This document shows, one piece after another, positions 28,934-38,702 of a DNA stretch of 64,000 nt. Under the pieces are notes generated by a model that saw only the letters and a list, made by a program, of their open reading frames with translations, did no database searches and had not been told where the DNA came from. Source of the DNA: Nitrosomonadaceae bacterium (GTDB lineage: Bacteria; Pseudomonadota; Gammaproteobacteria; Burkholderiales; Nitrosomonadaceae); assembly GCA_014190895.1 (NCBI GenBank), contig BJGV01000001.1, forward strand, positions 49,845 to 113,844, read 5' to 3'. A program made the position numbers and the translations under genes. Numbering within the stretch: the first letter of the stretch is position 1; every line of letters starts with the position of its first letter.

Positions 28934-29428
28934 TTAAGGCGTTACTACCGTTGGAGGCTTTATTTTTGATAATTGCCGAACAATTTGTTGGACAGCGTCA
29001 ACCCGCATATCTCTTGCTAATAGTTGTGACTCTTCTCCTTTCGCTATAACCTGTGCGTCTAAGAATGGCATAATGCGGGTTATAAGAACCTCTTGGAGTG
29101 GTTTCAGTTCCAATCCTTTTGTATCAACAAGACGATAAGAAACCCGGTAAATTAACTGAAATTCACGTACTCTGCCGGTCCCAGAGATCGATAAGATTAA
29201 TTGGCTATTTATGGCACTTATAATCTCGACTGTGGCTTCAGCATCTTGTGCACTACTAGTAATGACGGTGCTTCCACCCCTCTCGATATAATGTCTAAGG
29301 TCTATGGCGAGAGGGTGTCCTGATGGAGATATATAAAGCGTCTCAAATAGAAGCGGAGCTTGACCACGTAACTGAAAACCACAAGAGTTAAGTGCGAAAC
29401 AGAGAGAAATGAGTAAGATAATCTTCAT
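28934..29428 (-). CDS. lptE: LPS-assembly lipoprotein LptE
   Basis: LptE plugs the LptD barrel and helps insert lipopolysaccharide in the outer leaflet. The 164 residues have a lipoprotein signal peptide with lipobox L-N-S-C (Cys16), immediately followed by GFQLRG, the hallmark of LptE. The rest is the expected small alpha/beta domain. It lies 22 bases after leuS and before holA, a conserved proteobacterial order. Confidence 0.93.
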   Translation of the reverse strand: MKIILLISLCFALNSCGFQLRGQAPLLFETLYISPSGHPLAIDLRHYIERGGSTVITSSAQDAEATVEIISAINSQLILSISGTGRVREFQLIYRVSYRLVDTKGLELKPLQEVLITRIMPFLDAQVIAKGEESQLLARDMRVDAVQQIVRQLSKIKPPTVVTP

Positions 29429-29450
29429 AACGTATACCTAAGAGCAGGGT

Positions 29451-32153
29451 CTAGGATTCCTTGGTTACAATATTAATCAATCTTCCTGGTACTATCACTA
29501 TTTTTTCTATTGGTCGTCCAGCGACAAATTTCTGTACTTGATTATTGTCTAATGCGAGTCGCTCAATCACCGAACGCTCCATATCTTTCGTGATATGTAT
29601 TTGTCCACGTAATTTACCATTGACCTGTAGTACCAACGTGATGTCATCTTTGATTAACGCCAGGCTATCAGCTTTTGGCCAAGACTGATCAAGGAGATCG
29701 GTTCCTGGTTTTAACTCCCTCCATAATACATGACAGATATGAGGAATAATTGGAGACAGAAGTAACACAATACTTTCCAGCGCTTCTTGCATAAAAATAC
29801 GGGATTCCTGACTTGCGTTATGTAGTTTTGCAAGAGTATTCATTAATTCCATCACTGCAGAAATCGCGGTATTAAAGGTGTGACGTCTGTCTATGTCATC
29901 ACTAACCTTGACGATAGTTTGATGTAACTGGAAACGCAGAGATCTGAGTTCAAGAGAAGAGAGAGCGTTGTTTGTAATCATAGTTTTATCTTGCTGCAGA
30001 TGATCATATACTTGTTTCCACAATCTCTTTAGGAAACGAAAAGCACCGTCTACCCCAGTATCCGTCCACTCAAGTGTTTGTTCTGGGGGACTGGCAAACA
30101 TCATGAATAGTCGCGCAGTATCAGCACCATATTGATCCACTAGTTTTTGCGGATCAATCCCATTATTTTTAGATTTTGACATAGTACCGATACCACCGGA
30201 CTCAACTGGCAAGGCATCTGCAGATAATGTTGCACCACTACGTTTCCCTTGTGCATCAGTTTGAAGATCAACCTCGGTCGGATTGAAGTAAATAGTTTTT
30301 CCAGACTCTGTTTTGCGAAAAAATATTTCATTTAATACCATGCCTTGGGTTAGCAAATTAGTAAAAGGCTCAGTAAATCCTACCAACCCTAGATCATGCA
30401 TAACTTTATTCCAGAAACGTGCGTACAGTAAGTGCAAGATAGCGTGTTCGATTCCTCCAATATACTGATCTACTGGCAACCAGTAGTTGGCACGTACATC
30501 AGTCATATTTTGATTTTGATCAGCGCAAGTATGGCGAATGTAATACCAAGATGAATCAACAAAAGTATCCATGGTGTCAGTTTCTCGTCTTGCCGGTTTA
30601 TTACATTGGGGGCAGATGCACTCATAAAATGACGGTGTTTTTTCTAGCGGATTACCGGAGCCATCTGGAACTAAGTTCTCAGGTAATATTACAGGAAGCT
30701 CTCTATCTGGGACCGGTACTACACCACAGAAGTCACAATGAATGAGTGGAATTGGACAGCCCCAATAACGTTGACGTGAAATACCCCAATCGCGCAAACG
30801 GAATAAGATTCTTTTTTTTCCCAGACGCAGGGTAGCTAGATCAGTGGAAATGGAATCAACTGCTGCTTGAAATTTAAGACCGTTATATTTACCAGAGTTG
30901 ATACATACGCCCTCTTTAGAATCGTACCAATCCTCCCACTGATCAGGGAGAAACTCACAATAAGAGTTTGATTGGGAATCGAGATCAGATGCAGAGTCAG
31001 CAAATGATCCCGTATTCGGTAAAGTTTCTTGTTTCAGTTTTTTTAGTGAATTAGTTGGTACTGAGATAACCTGCTTAATTGGTAAGTTATATTTTTTTGC
31101 AAATGCAAAATCACGAGCATCGTGTGCAGGCACACCCATTAGCGCTCCTCCGCCATAACTTATTAGCACATAATTAGCAATCCATATTGGCAGCGCTACG
31201 CCAGTAAGTGGATGAGTCACAAATAGCCCGGTATCTATACCCTTTTTTTCTTGGACAGAAAGATCTGCTTCCATGACTCCACCATGACCACACTCCTTGA
31301 TAAATGCAGCTATATCTGGATTATTTTGTGCTGCTTGTAGGGCAATCGGATGCTCTGTCGCTACTGCTACATAAGTAACTCCTAACAGAGTGTCTGCGCG
31401 CGTGGTAAAGATTTCTAATGTTTGCGGTATGCCAGATAAAATATTTGCAACAAAAGTGATATCCACGCCAAAACTCTTACCAATCCAATTAGTTTGCATG
31501 GTTTTTACCCGCTCTGACCAACCGGGCAACATATCAAGATCATTAAGTAATTCTTCGGCATATTGGGTGATGCCAAGGTAGTAACCAGGAATCTTACGTT
31601 TCTCAACTAATGCGCCTGTACGCCAACCACGCCCATCTATTACCTGCTCATTAGCCAGCACAGTCTGATCTACTGGATCCCAGTTAACCACTTGAGTTTT
31701 TTTGTAGGCAATACCTTTCTCCAGCATTCGGAGAAATAACCACTGATTCCAGCGATAATAATCTGGCTTGCAAGTAGCAAATTCACGATCCCAGTCTATG
31801 GCTAATCCGAGACTCTTTAATTGTTTCCGCATGTAAGCGATATTTTCATAGGTCCATTGTGCAGGCGGTACATTATTTTGCATTGCTGCATTCTCCGCAG
31901 GAAGACCAAAGGCATCCCAACCCATCGGTTGCAATACGTTGTAACCCTGCATGCGACGATATCGAGAAAGTAGATCGCCAATGGTGTAATTGCGCACATG
32001 GCCCATATGCAACTTGCCAGACGGATAAGGAAACATCGAGAGACAATAATATTTTTTCTTATTAGCGATTTCAATAGCCTTGAAGGCGGCAGTGTCATCC
32101 CAGTACCGTTGCGCATCTAGCTCAATTTTTTGTGGATTGTATTTTTCTTGCAT
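29451..32153 (-). CDS. leuS: Leucyl-tRNA synthetase
   Basis: Class I synthetase that charges tRNA-Leu and edits mischarged products. The 900 residues carry the HIGH-type motif [17 protein letters not shown] near residue 45, the CP1 editing domain with [11 protein letters not shown] near 255, a zinc-ribbon-like [10 protein letters not shown] near 510, and KMSKS as TMSKSKNNG near 660. Slightly longer than the average of about 870, with no sign of damage. It heads the leuS-lptE-holA-proA run. Confidence 0.98.
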   Translation of the reverse strand: MQEKYNPQKIELDAQRYWDDTAAFKAIEIANKKKYYCLSMFPYPSGKLHMGHVRNYTIGDLLSRYRRMQGYNVLQPMGWDAFGLPAENAAMQNNVPPAQWTYENIAYMRKQLKSLGLAIDWDREFATCKPDYYRWNQWLFLRMLEKGIAYKKTQVVNWDPVDQTVLANEQVIDGRGWRTGALVEKRKIPGYYLGITQYAEELLNDLDMLPGWSERVKTMQTNWIGKSFGVDITFVANILSGIPQTLEIFTTRADTLLGVTYVAVATEHPIALQAAQNNPDIAAFIKECGHGGVMEADLSVQEKKGIDTGLFVTHPLTGVALPIWIANYVLISYGGGALMGVPAHDARDFAFAKKYNLPIKQVISVPTNSLKKLKQETLPNTGSFADSASDLDSQSNSYCEFLPDQWEDWYDSKEGVCINSGKYNGLKFQAAVDSISTDLATLRLGKKRILFRLRDWGISRQRYWGCPIPLIHCDFCGVVPVPDRELPVILPENLVPDGSGNPLEKTPSFYECICPQCNKPARRETDTMDTFVDSSWYYIRHTCADQNQNMTDVRANYWLPVDQYIGGIEHAILHLLYARFWNKVMHDLGLVGFTEPFTNLLTQGMVLNEIFFRKTESGKTIYFNPTEVDLQTDAQGKRSGATLSADALPVESGGIGTMSKSKNNGIDPQKLVDQYGADTARLFMMFASPPEQTLEWTDTGVDGAFRFLKRLWKQVYDHLQQDKTMITNNALSSLELRSLRFQLHQTIVKVSDDIDRRHTFNTAISAVMELMNTLAKLHNASQESRIFMQEALESIVLLLSPIIPHICHVLWRELKPGTDLLDQSWPKADSLALIKDDITLVLQVNGKLRGQIHITKDMERSVIERLALDNNQVQKFVAGRPIEKIVIVPGRLINIVTKES

Positions 32154-32472
32154 GGAAGTGATAATTATTAGATTAATTGTAATTATACCGTGAAGGGCAC
32201 TTGGACACTTTTTTTGCGAGCATCTTTAGTATCCTATGGGCACAATACGGTTACATGAATCTTGGAAATCTCTTGGCTTATAAGAAATTTTTTATAAATC
32301 ATGAAATTTTATAAGTTTTATTCCAATTTTCTTGTTCGTTTCATAATGAAAACCGTATTATAATGAATGTACTGAATTATAATATTTGTAAATTAATAGA
32401 AAGTTTGTCGTGAGAATGTTTCTGAATTCCTGCGCTCCTTTTCTTTTACCACTTTCCCGGGAGAGATACTGC
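32154..32472. promoter_or_regulatory. Divergent leuS/prk intergenic region with AT-rich dyad
   Basis: This 319-base gap must hold promoters for leuS (minus) and prk (plus). An imperfect dyad with arms CTTATAA (32277-32283) and TTATAAG (32309-32315) encloses a further TTATAA, and TATAAT hexamers occur at 32359 and 32378. AT-rich dyads of this kind would suit a LysR-type regulator such as CbbR, but I cannot assign one; no cbbR gene is present here. Confidence 0.3.
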
Positions 32473-33345
32473 ATGTCACGAAAACACCCTGTTGTTGCTG
32501 TCACTGGTTCTTCTGGCGCAGGTACATCCACAGTCAAAAATAGTTTCGAGCATATTTTTCGTCTTACAAAGATGAATGTTGCAGTAGTTGAGGGTGATAG
32601 TTTTCATCGTTACGATCGTGATGCGATGAAGAAAGCTGTCACTGAATCGGAACGTATGCACAATCGACCTATTAGCCATTTTGGCCCAGAAGCCAATGAA
32701 TTTGGTAAACTCGAGGCACTTTTTAAAGAATACGGTAAGAGCGGTAGTGGCAAAACTCGCCTATATCTGCATAACGACCAAGAGGCCGCACCTTTTAAAC
32801 AAAAAGCCGGTACCTTTACGCCGTGGTCACCGATTCCATCCGGTTCTGATATGTTATTTTACGAGGGTCTGCATGGCGGAGCAAAGAGCGAAACTGCGGA
32901 TGTCGCTCAATATGTAGATTTGCTAGTTGGTGTCGTGCCTATAGTAAATTTGGAGTGGATCCAGAAGATTCATCGTGATAAAAATGCCCGAGGGTATTCG
33001 GTTGAGGCGGTAACTGATACTATTTTGAGACGCATGCATGATTATGTACATTTCATTACTCCTCAATTTTCACGTACACATATTAATTTCCAACGAGTGC
33101 CAATGGTTGACACATCCAATCCATTTATTGCACGAGATATTCCAACATTAGATGAAAGTCTAGTTGTGATTCATTTCCAGAAGAAAGAGGACATAGATTT
33201 TTCTTATTTACTTTCTATGCTTCATGATTCTTTTATGTCGCGTCTAGACACTATTGTTGTGCCAGGTGGAAAAATGGGTTTAGCGATAGAATTGATATTA
33301 AAACCGTTGATTTTGGATTTACTGGCACAAAGTAAGAAGAAATAG
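32473..33345 (+). CDS. prk: Phosphoribulokinase (proteobacterial class)
   Basis: Phosphorylates ribulose 5-phosphate to ribulose 1,5-bisphosphate, a reaction specific to the Calvin cycle. The 290 residues have the P-loop GSSGAGTSTVKNSF near residue 15, the EGDSFHRYDRDAM region, and LFYEGLHGG with the catalytic and metal-site acids. ATG 32473 is used; it has a GGGAGAG site and matches the known family start MSRKHP. The frame opens 21 codons earlier without support. No RuBisCO or other cbb gene is next to it. Class I, octameric, NADH-activated forms have this size. Confidence 0.96.
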   Translation: MSRKHPVVAVTGSSGAGTSTVKNSFEHIFRLTKMNVAVVEGDSFHRYDRDAMKKAVTESERMHNRPISHFGPEANEFGKLEALFKEYGKSGSGKTRLYLHNDQEAAPFKQKAGTFTPWSPIPSGSDMLFYEGLHGGAKSETADVAQYVDLLVGVVPIVNLEWIQKIHRDKNARGYSVEAVTDTILRRMHDYVHFITPQFSRTHINFQRVPMVDTSNPFIARDIPTLDESLVVIHFQKKEDIDFSYLLSMLHDSFMSRLDTIVVPGGKMGLAIELILKPLILDLLAQSKKK

Positions 33346-33451
33346 GTAACCGCACATAGTTCTTGGACGAAAAAGTATTCTACTAGTTTTTTGTTTGATT
33401 TAGAAACTAGATAACTCTAATTCTGAAGTTACTCCGGAAACAATCTCTCTA

Positions 33452-35698
33452 ATGTCTTCTTTGTTTTCCGGTTTGAATCCTGAACAACTTGAGGCAGTCA
33501 CTCTACCGCATCTTTCTGCTCTGGTATTAGCGGGTGCGGGTAGCGGTAAAACTCGGGTGCTTACAACTCGTATTGCACACTTAATTCAGTCCAATTTCGC
33601 CAGCCCTCACGAAATACTTGCGGTCACTTTTACTAATAAAGCGGCAAAAGAAATGCTTACTCGCATTTCTACTTTGCTACCCATTAATACACAAGGCATG
33701 TGGGTAGGAACCTTTCATGGCTTATGTAATCGCATGTTGCGCGCTCACTGTCAAGATGCTGGACTATCCCGGACTTTTCAGATTCTTGATTCTGCTGATC
33801 AGTTATCAGTTGTTAGGCGTATCCTAAAAAAACTTGGGGTGGATGATGAGAAATTTCCACCTCGTCAGGTGCAGTGGTTTATTAATAATGCAAAAGAAGA
33901 GGGATTGCGGGCATCTAAGGTGGATGCCCGCGATGATTTCACACGTAAATTGATTGAGCTGTATGTTGTTTATGAGCAGCAGTGTGAGAGGGAGAGTGTA
34001 GTAGATTTTGCTGAGTTGTTGTTACGTAGTTATGAATTACTTATCAACCAAGAAATTATTCGTGAACATTACCGTAAACGTTTTAGTCATGTTCTGGTAG
34101 ATGAATTTCAAGACACTAGTCGCCTACAATACAAGTGGCTTAAGCTTCTTACTAACGAGAAATCTGCTGTATTTGTGGTTGGAGACGATGATCAAAGTAT
34201 TTATGCTTTTCGTGGCGCTAATACTGGCAACATGAAAGACTTTGAGCGCGATTTTCATGTTTCAAAGATTATTAAACTAGAGCAAAATTATCGCTCGCAT
34301 GGAAATATATTAAATGCAGCTAACACATTGATATGTAATAATAAATCACGTATAGGTAAGAATCTGTGGACTGCGGAGGGAGATGGTGAGCCATTACGAG
34401 TATATAGCGCACAAAATGATTTAGATGAGGCGACCTTTATTTGTAACGAAGTGAGATCATTACAAACAAAAGGAGTGATGTTATCTCAAATGGCAGTGCT
34501 CTATCGCTCTAATGCACAATCACGCGTGCTCGAACATGCCTTTTTTAACGCCTCGTTAGCTTACCGAGTCTATGGTGGCACGCGTTTCTTTGATCGTCAA
34601 GAAATCAAGCATGCGCTGGCATATCTGCGAATCATTGCTAATCCTGACGATGATAATGCGTTACTTCGAATTATCAATTTCCCGGTACGCGGCATTGGTA
34701 CAAGAAGCTTAGAACAATTACAGATCGAGGCCGCATCGCAAGGAGGAAGTTTGTGGGCGGCAGCGTTAAGCAAGTTTCAGAGTGCTATGTCCTCTAAATT
34801 ACTTAGTAAAAACAATGAATCTAATAGATCAAAAAAAGGGATTGAGGGCTTTGTTACATTAATTCAAACAATTCGTCAAAGTTGTGCAAAGTTACCCCTC
34901 CCAGAGATTATCCAACTTATGTTGAAAGATAGCGGATTAGTCGCGTATTACCATGCTGAGAGGGAAGGTGCTGATAGATTAGAGAATCTATACGAATTAA
35001 TTAATGCCGCAAATAGTTTCGTATATGAGATTGAAGATGATAGTCTTACAGAATTTTTGGCACACGCATCACTGGAAGCGGGAGAACATCAGACCGGTAT
35101 TGGCTCAGATGCGCTGCAGTTAATGACGGTTCATTCTGCTAAGGGATTAGAATTTCATAGCGTTTTTTTAAGCGGTTTAGAAGAGGGTTTATTTCCCCAT
35201 GAGAGAAGTTACAATGAAATTGGCGGGTTAGAGGAAGAACGACGTTTGATGTACGTGGCCCTAACCCGCGCGCGACAACTACTATATCTAAGTTTTGCTC
35301 AAGCTCGCATGTTACATGGACAGATTTGTCGTAATTCCCCTTCTCGTTTCTTGCAGGAAATTCCTGATAACGTGTTGAAATGGTTGCAGCCGTTACAAGT
35401 CCAAGGAGCTAAGCAACAAGTATCAAAAATCAAGAGAGCGGAGAACGAATTCGAGAATACAATATCCAGTACTTCAATTGAAGAATTAGATCTTGGAACT
35501 CAGACTCGTGTATTAAGTACCAAAAACCAAGAAATATTTCAATGGTATATCGGACAAAACGTGGTTCACGTAAAATTTGGCATAGGGATAATAATTAATT
35601 ACGAAGGCAGTAATGCGGATGCGCGTGTTCAGGTTAAATTTAATCGTGCTGGAACAAAATGGCTATCATTAGAGTATGCTAAATTGCTCCCTATTTAA
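33452..35698 (+). CDS. uvrD: UvrD/Rep-family ATP-dependent DNA helicase
   Basis: A 3'-5' SF1A helicase for mismatch and excision repair. The 748 residues show the Q motif LNPEQLEAV, Walker A AGAGSGKT near residue 30, Walker B VDEFQDTS near 213, GDDDQSIYAFRGA, QNYRSH, and motif VI VALTRARQLLYLSFA near 605. The C-terminus ends in a UvrD-like Tudor domain (VKFGIGIIINYEG). UvrD fits better than Rep because of this C-terminus and length, but the two are close. Confidence 0.93.
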   Translation: MSSLFSGLNPEQLEAVTLPHLSALVLAGAGSGKTRVLTTRIAHLIQSNFASPHEILAVTFTNKAAKEMLTRISTLLPINTQGMWVGTFHGLCNRMLRAHCQDAGLSRTFQILDSADQLSVVRRILKKLGVDDEKFPPRQVQWFINNAKEEGLRASKVDARDDFTRKLIELYVVYEQQCERESVVDFAELLLRSYELLINQEIIREHYRKRFSHVLVDEFQDTSRLQYKWLKLLTNEKSAVFVVGDDDQSIYAFRGANTGNMKDFERDFHVSKIIKLEQNYRSHGNILNAANTLICNNKSRIGKNLWTAEGDGEPLRVYSAQNDLDEATFICNEVRSLQTKGVMLSQMAVLYRSNAQSRVLEHAFFNASLAYRVYGGTRFFDRQEIKHALAYLRIIANPDDDNALLRIINFPVRGIGTRSLEQLQIEAASQGGSLWAAALSKFQSAMSSKLLSKNNESNRSKKGIEGFVTLIQTIRQSCAKLPLPEIIQLMLKDSGLVAYYHAEREGADRLENLYELINAANSFVYEIEDDSLTEFLAHASLEAGEHQTGIGSDALQLMTVHSAKGLEFHSVFLSGLEEGLFPHERSYNEIGGLEEERRLMYVALTRARQLLYLSFAQARMLHGQICRNSPSRFLQEIPDNVLKWLQPLQVQGAKQQVSKIKRAENEFENTISSTSIEELDLGTQTRVLSTKNQEIFQWYIGQNVVHVKFGIGIIINYEGSNADARVQVKFNRAGTKWLSLEYAKLLPI

Positions 35699-35728
35699 CG
35701 GAGAATATTAGCTCACAAGATAGTGCAA

Positions 35729-36472
35729 TCATTCTTCGAGTAAATTGTCTTCGGTTATATCGAAGAAGATGCCTCTGTAACTCGCATAGATGGAGGAAAA
35801 GAGTGTTGGTATCAATATCAATAGCCCTAGTCCATAAGGTATTGCTGAGGCAATTATTATTAGCACTGTAAATGAAATAATGTAAATTTGTAGAGGTAAA
35901 AAATTTAATAAGCAAGCGAAGAAACTTTTTCGCATGGCGGCATAAGGTGCAATATTGTTGAATATTATGAGTGGGGGTGCAAACCAGGTAGCCATCATTA
36001 ATGGAATGGACAAGGTTAACAGCACTAAAGAAGCAGATAACATATCTCCGGAGACGGTTCTTAACTCATTTTCACTGACCCTTGTCCCATTAAACAGAAG
36101 ATCCATTAATGCACCGCCCCCTACTAACATAGCCAAACCAATAATTAACAATTGTCCGATTAAATAAATCCCTCCTGCAGTGACTAATGGAATAGGACTG
36201 AACATAAATCCTGCGAATAGATGACTGATTTGTAATTTTTTATCTTGCTCTAGAGCATTACATCCGCTCATTAATCCGGCCAGAAATACTGGCGAGAGCA
36301 GTGTAAATATAATTTGACCAGCTGCTTGAATAGAGGAGAGTATAACTGCAATAGACATCAATATTGCGCATAATAGAATCCAAGTTACCGGACTTTTTCG
36401 GAATAAATAGAAACCATTAATAATCCATTGCAGTCCTTGTTTTGCACCGACTTTTTTTGCTTCCACTCTCAT
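35729..36472 (-). CDS. BPSS1780-family membrane protein
   Basis: A multi-helix inner-membrane protein of unknown function. The 247 residues begin with the conserved KKVGAKQGLQWIINGFYLFRKSP, followed by about five to six hydrophobic helices, including LLCAILMSIAVIL and LLSPVFLAGLMSGC. I recognise the family from betaproteobacteria. It converges with uvrD and precedes no obvious partner; thrB lies 54 bases upstream on the same strand. Confidence 0.82.
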   Translation of the reverse strand: MRVEAKKVGAKQGLQWIINGFYLFRKSPVTWILLCAILMSIAVILSSIQAAGQIIFTLLSPVFLAGLMSGCNALEQDKKLQISHLFAGFMFSPIPLVTAGGIYLIGQLLIIGLAMLVGGGALMDLLFNGTRVSENELRTVSGDMLSASLVLLTLSIPLMMATWFAPPLIIFNNIAPYAAMRKSFFACLLNFLPLQIYIISFTVLIIIASAIPYGLGLLILIPTLFSSIYASYRGIFFDITEDNLLEE

Positions 36473-36526
36473 CGCTCCTAGTAAAATAGATATTCACTAT
36501 TCAGTCTTGATTCGGTAATCTAATTC

Positions 36527-37477
36527 TCAAATACAAATACCTACTAACTTGGCATGAGATGTTGATAGATTTTCTAGTATACGTCTAAAGTAGGCAGGAT
36601 CTTTGGTATAGGTTAGTTCTCCAACGCGCGGTAAATAGTAATCGTATAATCGCGATACCCAGAAACGCAATGCTCCAACTCGAAGTATTGTTGGCCAGGC
36701 GTCACGTTCCCTGGCAGTTAGCGGACGAATATGATGATAGGCCCGAAGCAGGGATAACATATTTTCTGTATCTAATTCGCCTCTCTCAGACATGCACCAG
36801 TCATTGACGGTAATGGCAAGATCGTACAGTAGTGTATCATTGCATGCAAAGTAGAAGTCGATGACTCCTCCAATGACATTATCGACAAAAAGTATATTAT
36901 CGCGGAATAAGTCAGCATGAATTACACCACGCGGCAAATCATTAAAACAGTAAGATAATTGAGAGCATAATTCCTTCTCTAGCATTTTAGCCTCTGTTTT
37001 TGGAAGAAATGGCATGACCTTGAGTGCCGTGATTTTTCGCCACTTATGCCCACGTGAATTCTTCATTTGGTCAGGGTATGAGAGCCCTGATACATGTATT
37101 TTTGCAAGCATTATGCCTACTTCTTTACAATTTTCAGAATTAGAAAACTCCAAAGATTTTCCCGATAGACAAGTAACGAGACTTGCTGGTTTGTTGTTCA
37201 ATTTCCCAAGAAATTGATTATTAAAATTGGCTATCGGTTTAGGACATGGAATATCATGGTGTGATAGATGCGTCATTAGATTAAGGCAGTAGAGTATTGT
37301 GGGAGCGGTAAGTCTCTCAAATAAAGTTAGGACGTACTTACCATTGGTAGTGGTAACAAAATAATTAGTATTTTCAATACCAGAAGGGATACCTTGTAGG
37401 CTAACTAATGTACCAAGCTCGTAGTTTCTAAGCCAATCGGAGAGTTGCTCTGTAGTGACAGTAGTGAAGACGGACAT
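36527..37477 (-). CDS. thrB: Homoserine kinase (APH-like type)
   Basis: Phosphorylates homoserine toward threonine. The 316 residues have a choline/aminoglycoside-kinase fold: N-terminal lobe with GIPSGIENTNYFVTT, the catalytic loop GVIHADLFRDNILF near 188, and the metal motif GVIDFYFA. This is the ThrB type common in beta- and alphaproteobacteria rather than the GHMP type. The adjacent downstream and upstream genes (BPSS1780, DUF2782) commonly accompany it near polA in betaproteobacteria. Confidence 0.93.
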   Translation of the reverse strand: MSVFTTVTTEQLSDWLRNYELGTLVSLQGIPSGIENTNYFVTTTNGKYVLTLFERLTAPTILYCLNLMTHLSHHDIPCPKPIANFNNQFLGKLNNKPASLVTCLSGKSLEFSNSENCKEVGIMLAKIHVSGLSYPDQMKNSRGHKWRKITALKVMPFLPKTEAKMLEKELCSQLSYCFNDLPRGVIHADLFRDNILFVDNVIGGVIDFYFACNDTLLYDLAITVNDWCMSERGELDTENMLSLLRAYHHIRPLTARERDAWPTILRVGALRFWVSRLYDYYLPRVGELTYTKDPAYFRRILENLSTSHAKLVGICI

Positions 37478-37546
37478 AATTGTGGAATAAAGATGACGAG
37501 ATAATGAAATTAAATCTTATTTCCTTTAGTTTTTGTTGCGAAAATA

Positions 37547-37903
37547 TTAGTATTGGAATATTAACCACATTGGCGGGCTTATGCCTTGATTCAAAGTTTC
37601 TCGTGTGAATGTACCGTCGCCACGATCGTCGATTAGGTAGTAAGGAAAGCCGATGCGCGGGGTAATTTTGATTAGGTAAACTCTCCCATTTCTGTCAAAT
37701 TCCTCGATTATATCTTCACCGCGCTTCTTAATAGTGACCTGTGGTTCTTCTATTGTAAGCTCTTCTTCCTCCGACACCTGTTGTACGGGCATCTCAACCG
37801 GCTCCGGTGGCTCCGGTATCTCTTGTGGACTAATAAGTTTATTAGACTGAGCTAAAACAGGAAAAGTAATGCTTAATAGTAATAGAATAATTATTCGATA
37901 CAT
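37547..37903 (-). CDS. DUF2782 family exported protein
   Basis: With ATG 37903 the product has 118 residues and a signal peptide (MYRIIILLLLSITFPVLAQ). A Pro/Glu-rich region follows (about 25-50), then the conserved core TIKKRGEDIIEEFDRNGRVY, KITPRIGFPYYLIDD and a final WLIFQY. Upstream codons would hide the signal peptide. The family is uncharacterised and usually found next to polA, as here. Likely periplasmic. Confidence 0.85.
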   Translation of the reverse strand: MYRIIILLLLSITFPVLAQSNKLISPQEIPEPPEPVEMPVQQVSEEEELTIEEPQVTIKKRGEDIIEEFDRNGRVYLIKITPRIGFPYYLIDDRGDGTFTRETLNQGISPPMWLIFQY

Positions 37904-37954
37904 AGCGTTTTTAGCAGAGTAAAAGACGTATTCTATCTGAAATGACACGTAATA

Positions 37955-38689
37955 TTATAAGTTCAGTTCAGGTTTAGATTTTATTCCGGAGAGTCCGAGA
38001 TTGTTGGTTTCATAGTACCGGAGGATCACATTCACTATCTCATCAGGATCATCTATAATTTGTATCAAATCCATATCTTCCGGGGATATCATATTCTCAG
38101 CTATTAGAGATTGTCGGAACCAGTCCAACATTCCATTCCAGAAGGTTGAGCATACTAGAATAATTGGCATTCTTTTAATCGTACTAGTTTGAATTAAAGT
38201 CAATGCTTCCATGAGTTCGTCTAATGTACCGAATCCACCAGGCATTATGACATAGGCTGTAGCAAATCTTACAAACATGTATTTTCGTGCAAAAAAATGA
38301 CGAAAAGTTTGACTAACATCTTGATATATATTAGCGTATTGCTCATAAGGTAATTGAATATTAAGGCCGACACTGGCTGATTTCCCCTCGTATGCGCCTT
38401 TATTTACTGCTTCCATGATGCCGTTACCACCGCCAGAGATTACGGAAAAACCTACATCAGATAATTTTCGAGCAATTTGCTCAGCTAATTTATAGTAGGG
38501 GTGATTTGCATCAGTGCGTGCACTACCAAAAATACTAACTGCGGGTTGAATTGAATTGAGACGCTCCGCCCCCTCGACAAATTCTGTCATAATTCTAAAC
38601 ACACGCCATGATTCTGATGTTAACTCACTGCCTTCCGGGAAGTCCTTGGCAATAGCGTTGATTTTCTTATTATGCGGATCCATAAGCAA
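37955..38689 (-). CDS. LOG-family protein (TIGR00730, Rossmann fold)
   Basis: LOG-type proteins hydrolyse nucleoside 5'-monophosphates to base and ribose 5-phosphate. The 244 residues carry the two signature motifs SGGGNGIMEAVNKGA near residue 85 and PGGFGTLDELMEAL near 150. Longer than the plant-type LOG, as in the bacterial PpnN-like or TIGR00730 group. Its start is 13 bases from that of polA, with which it is divergent, so their promoters overlap. Confidence 0.9.
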   Translation of the reverse strand: MLMDPHNKKINAIAKDFPEGSELTSESWRVFRIMTEFVEGAERLNSIQPAVSIFGSARTDANHPYYKLAEQIARKLSDVGFSVISGGGNGIMEAVNKGAYEGKSASVGLNIQLPYEQYANIYQDVSQTFRHFFARKYMFVRFATAYVIMPGGFGTLDELMEALTLIQTSTIKRMPIILVCSTFWNGMLDWFRQSLIAENMISPEDMDLIQIIDDPDEIVNVILRYYETNNLGLSGIKSKPELNL

Positions 38690-38702
38690 CCTTTAAGAGT
38701 TT

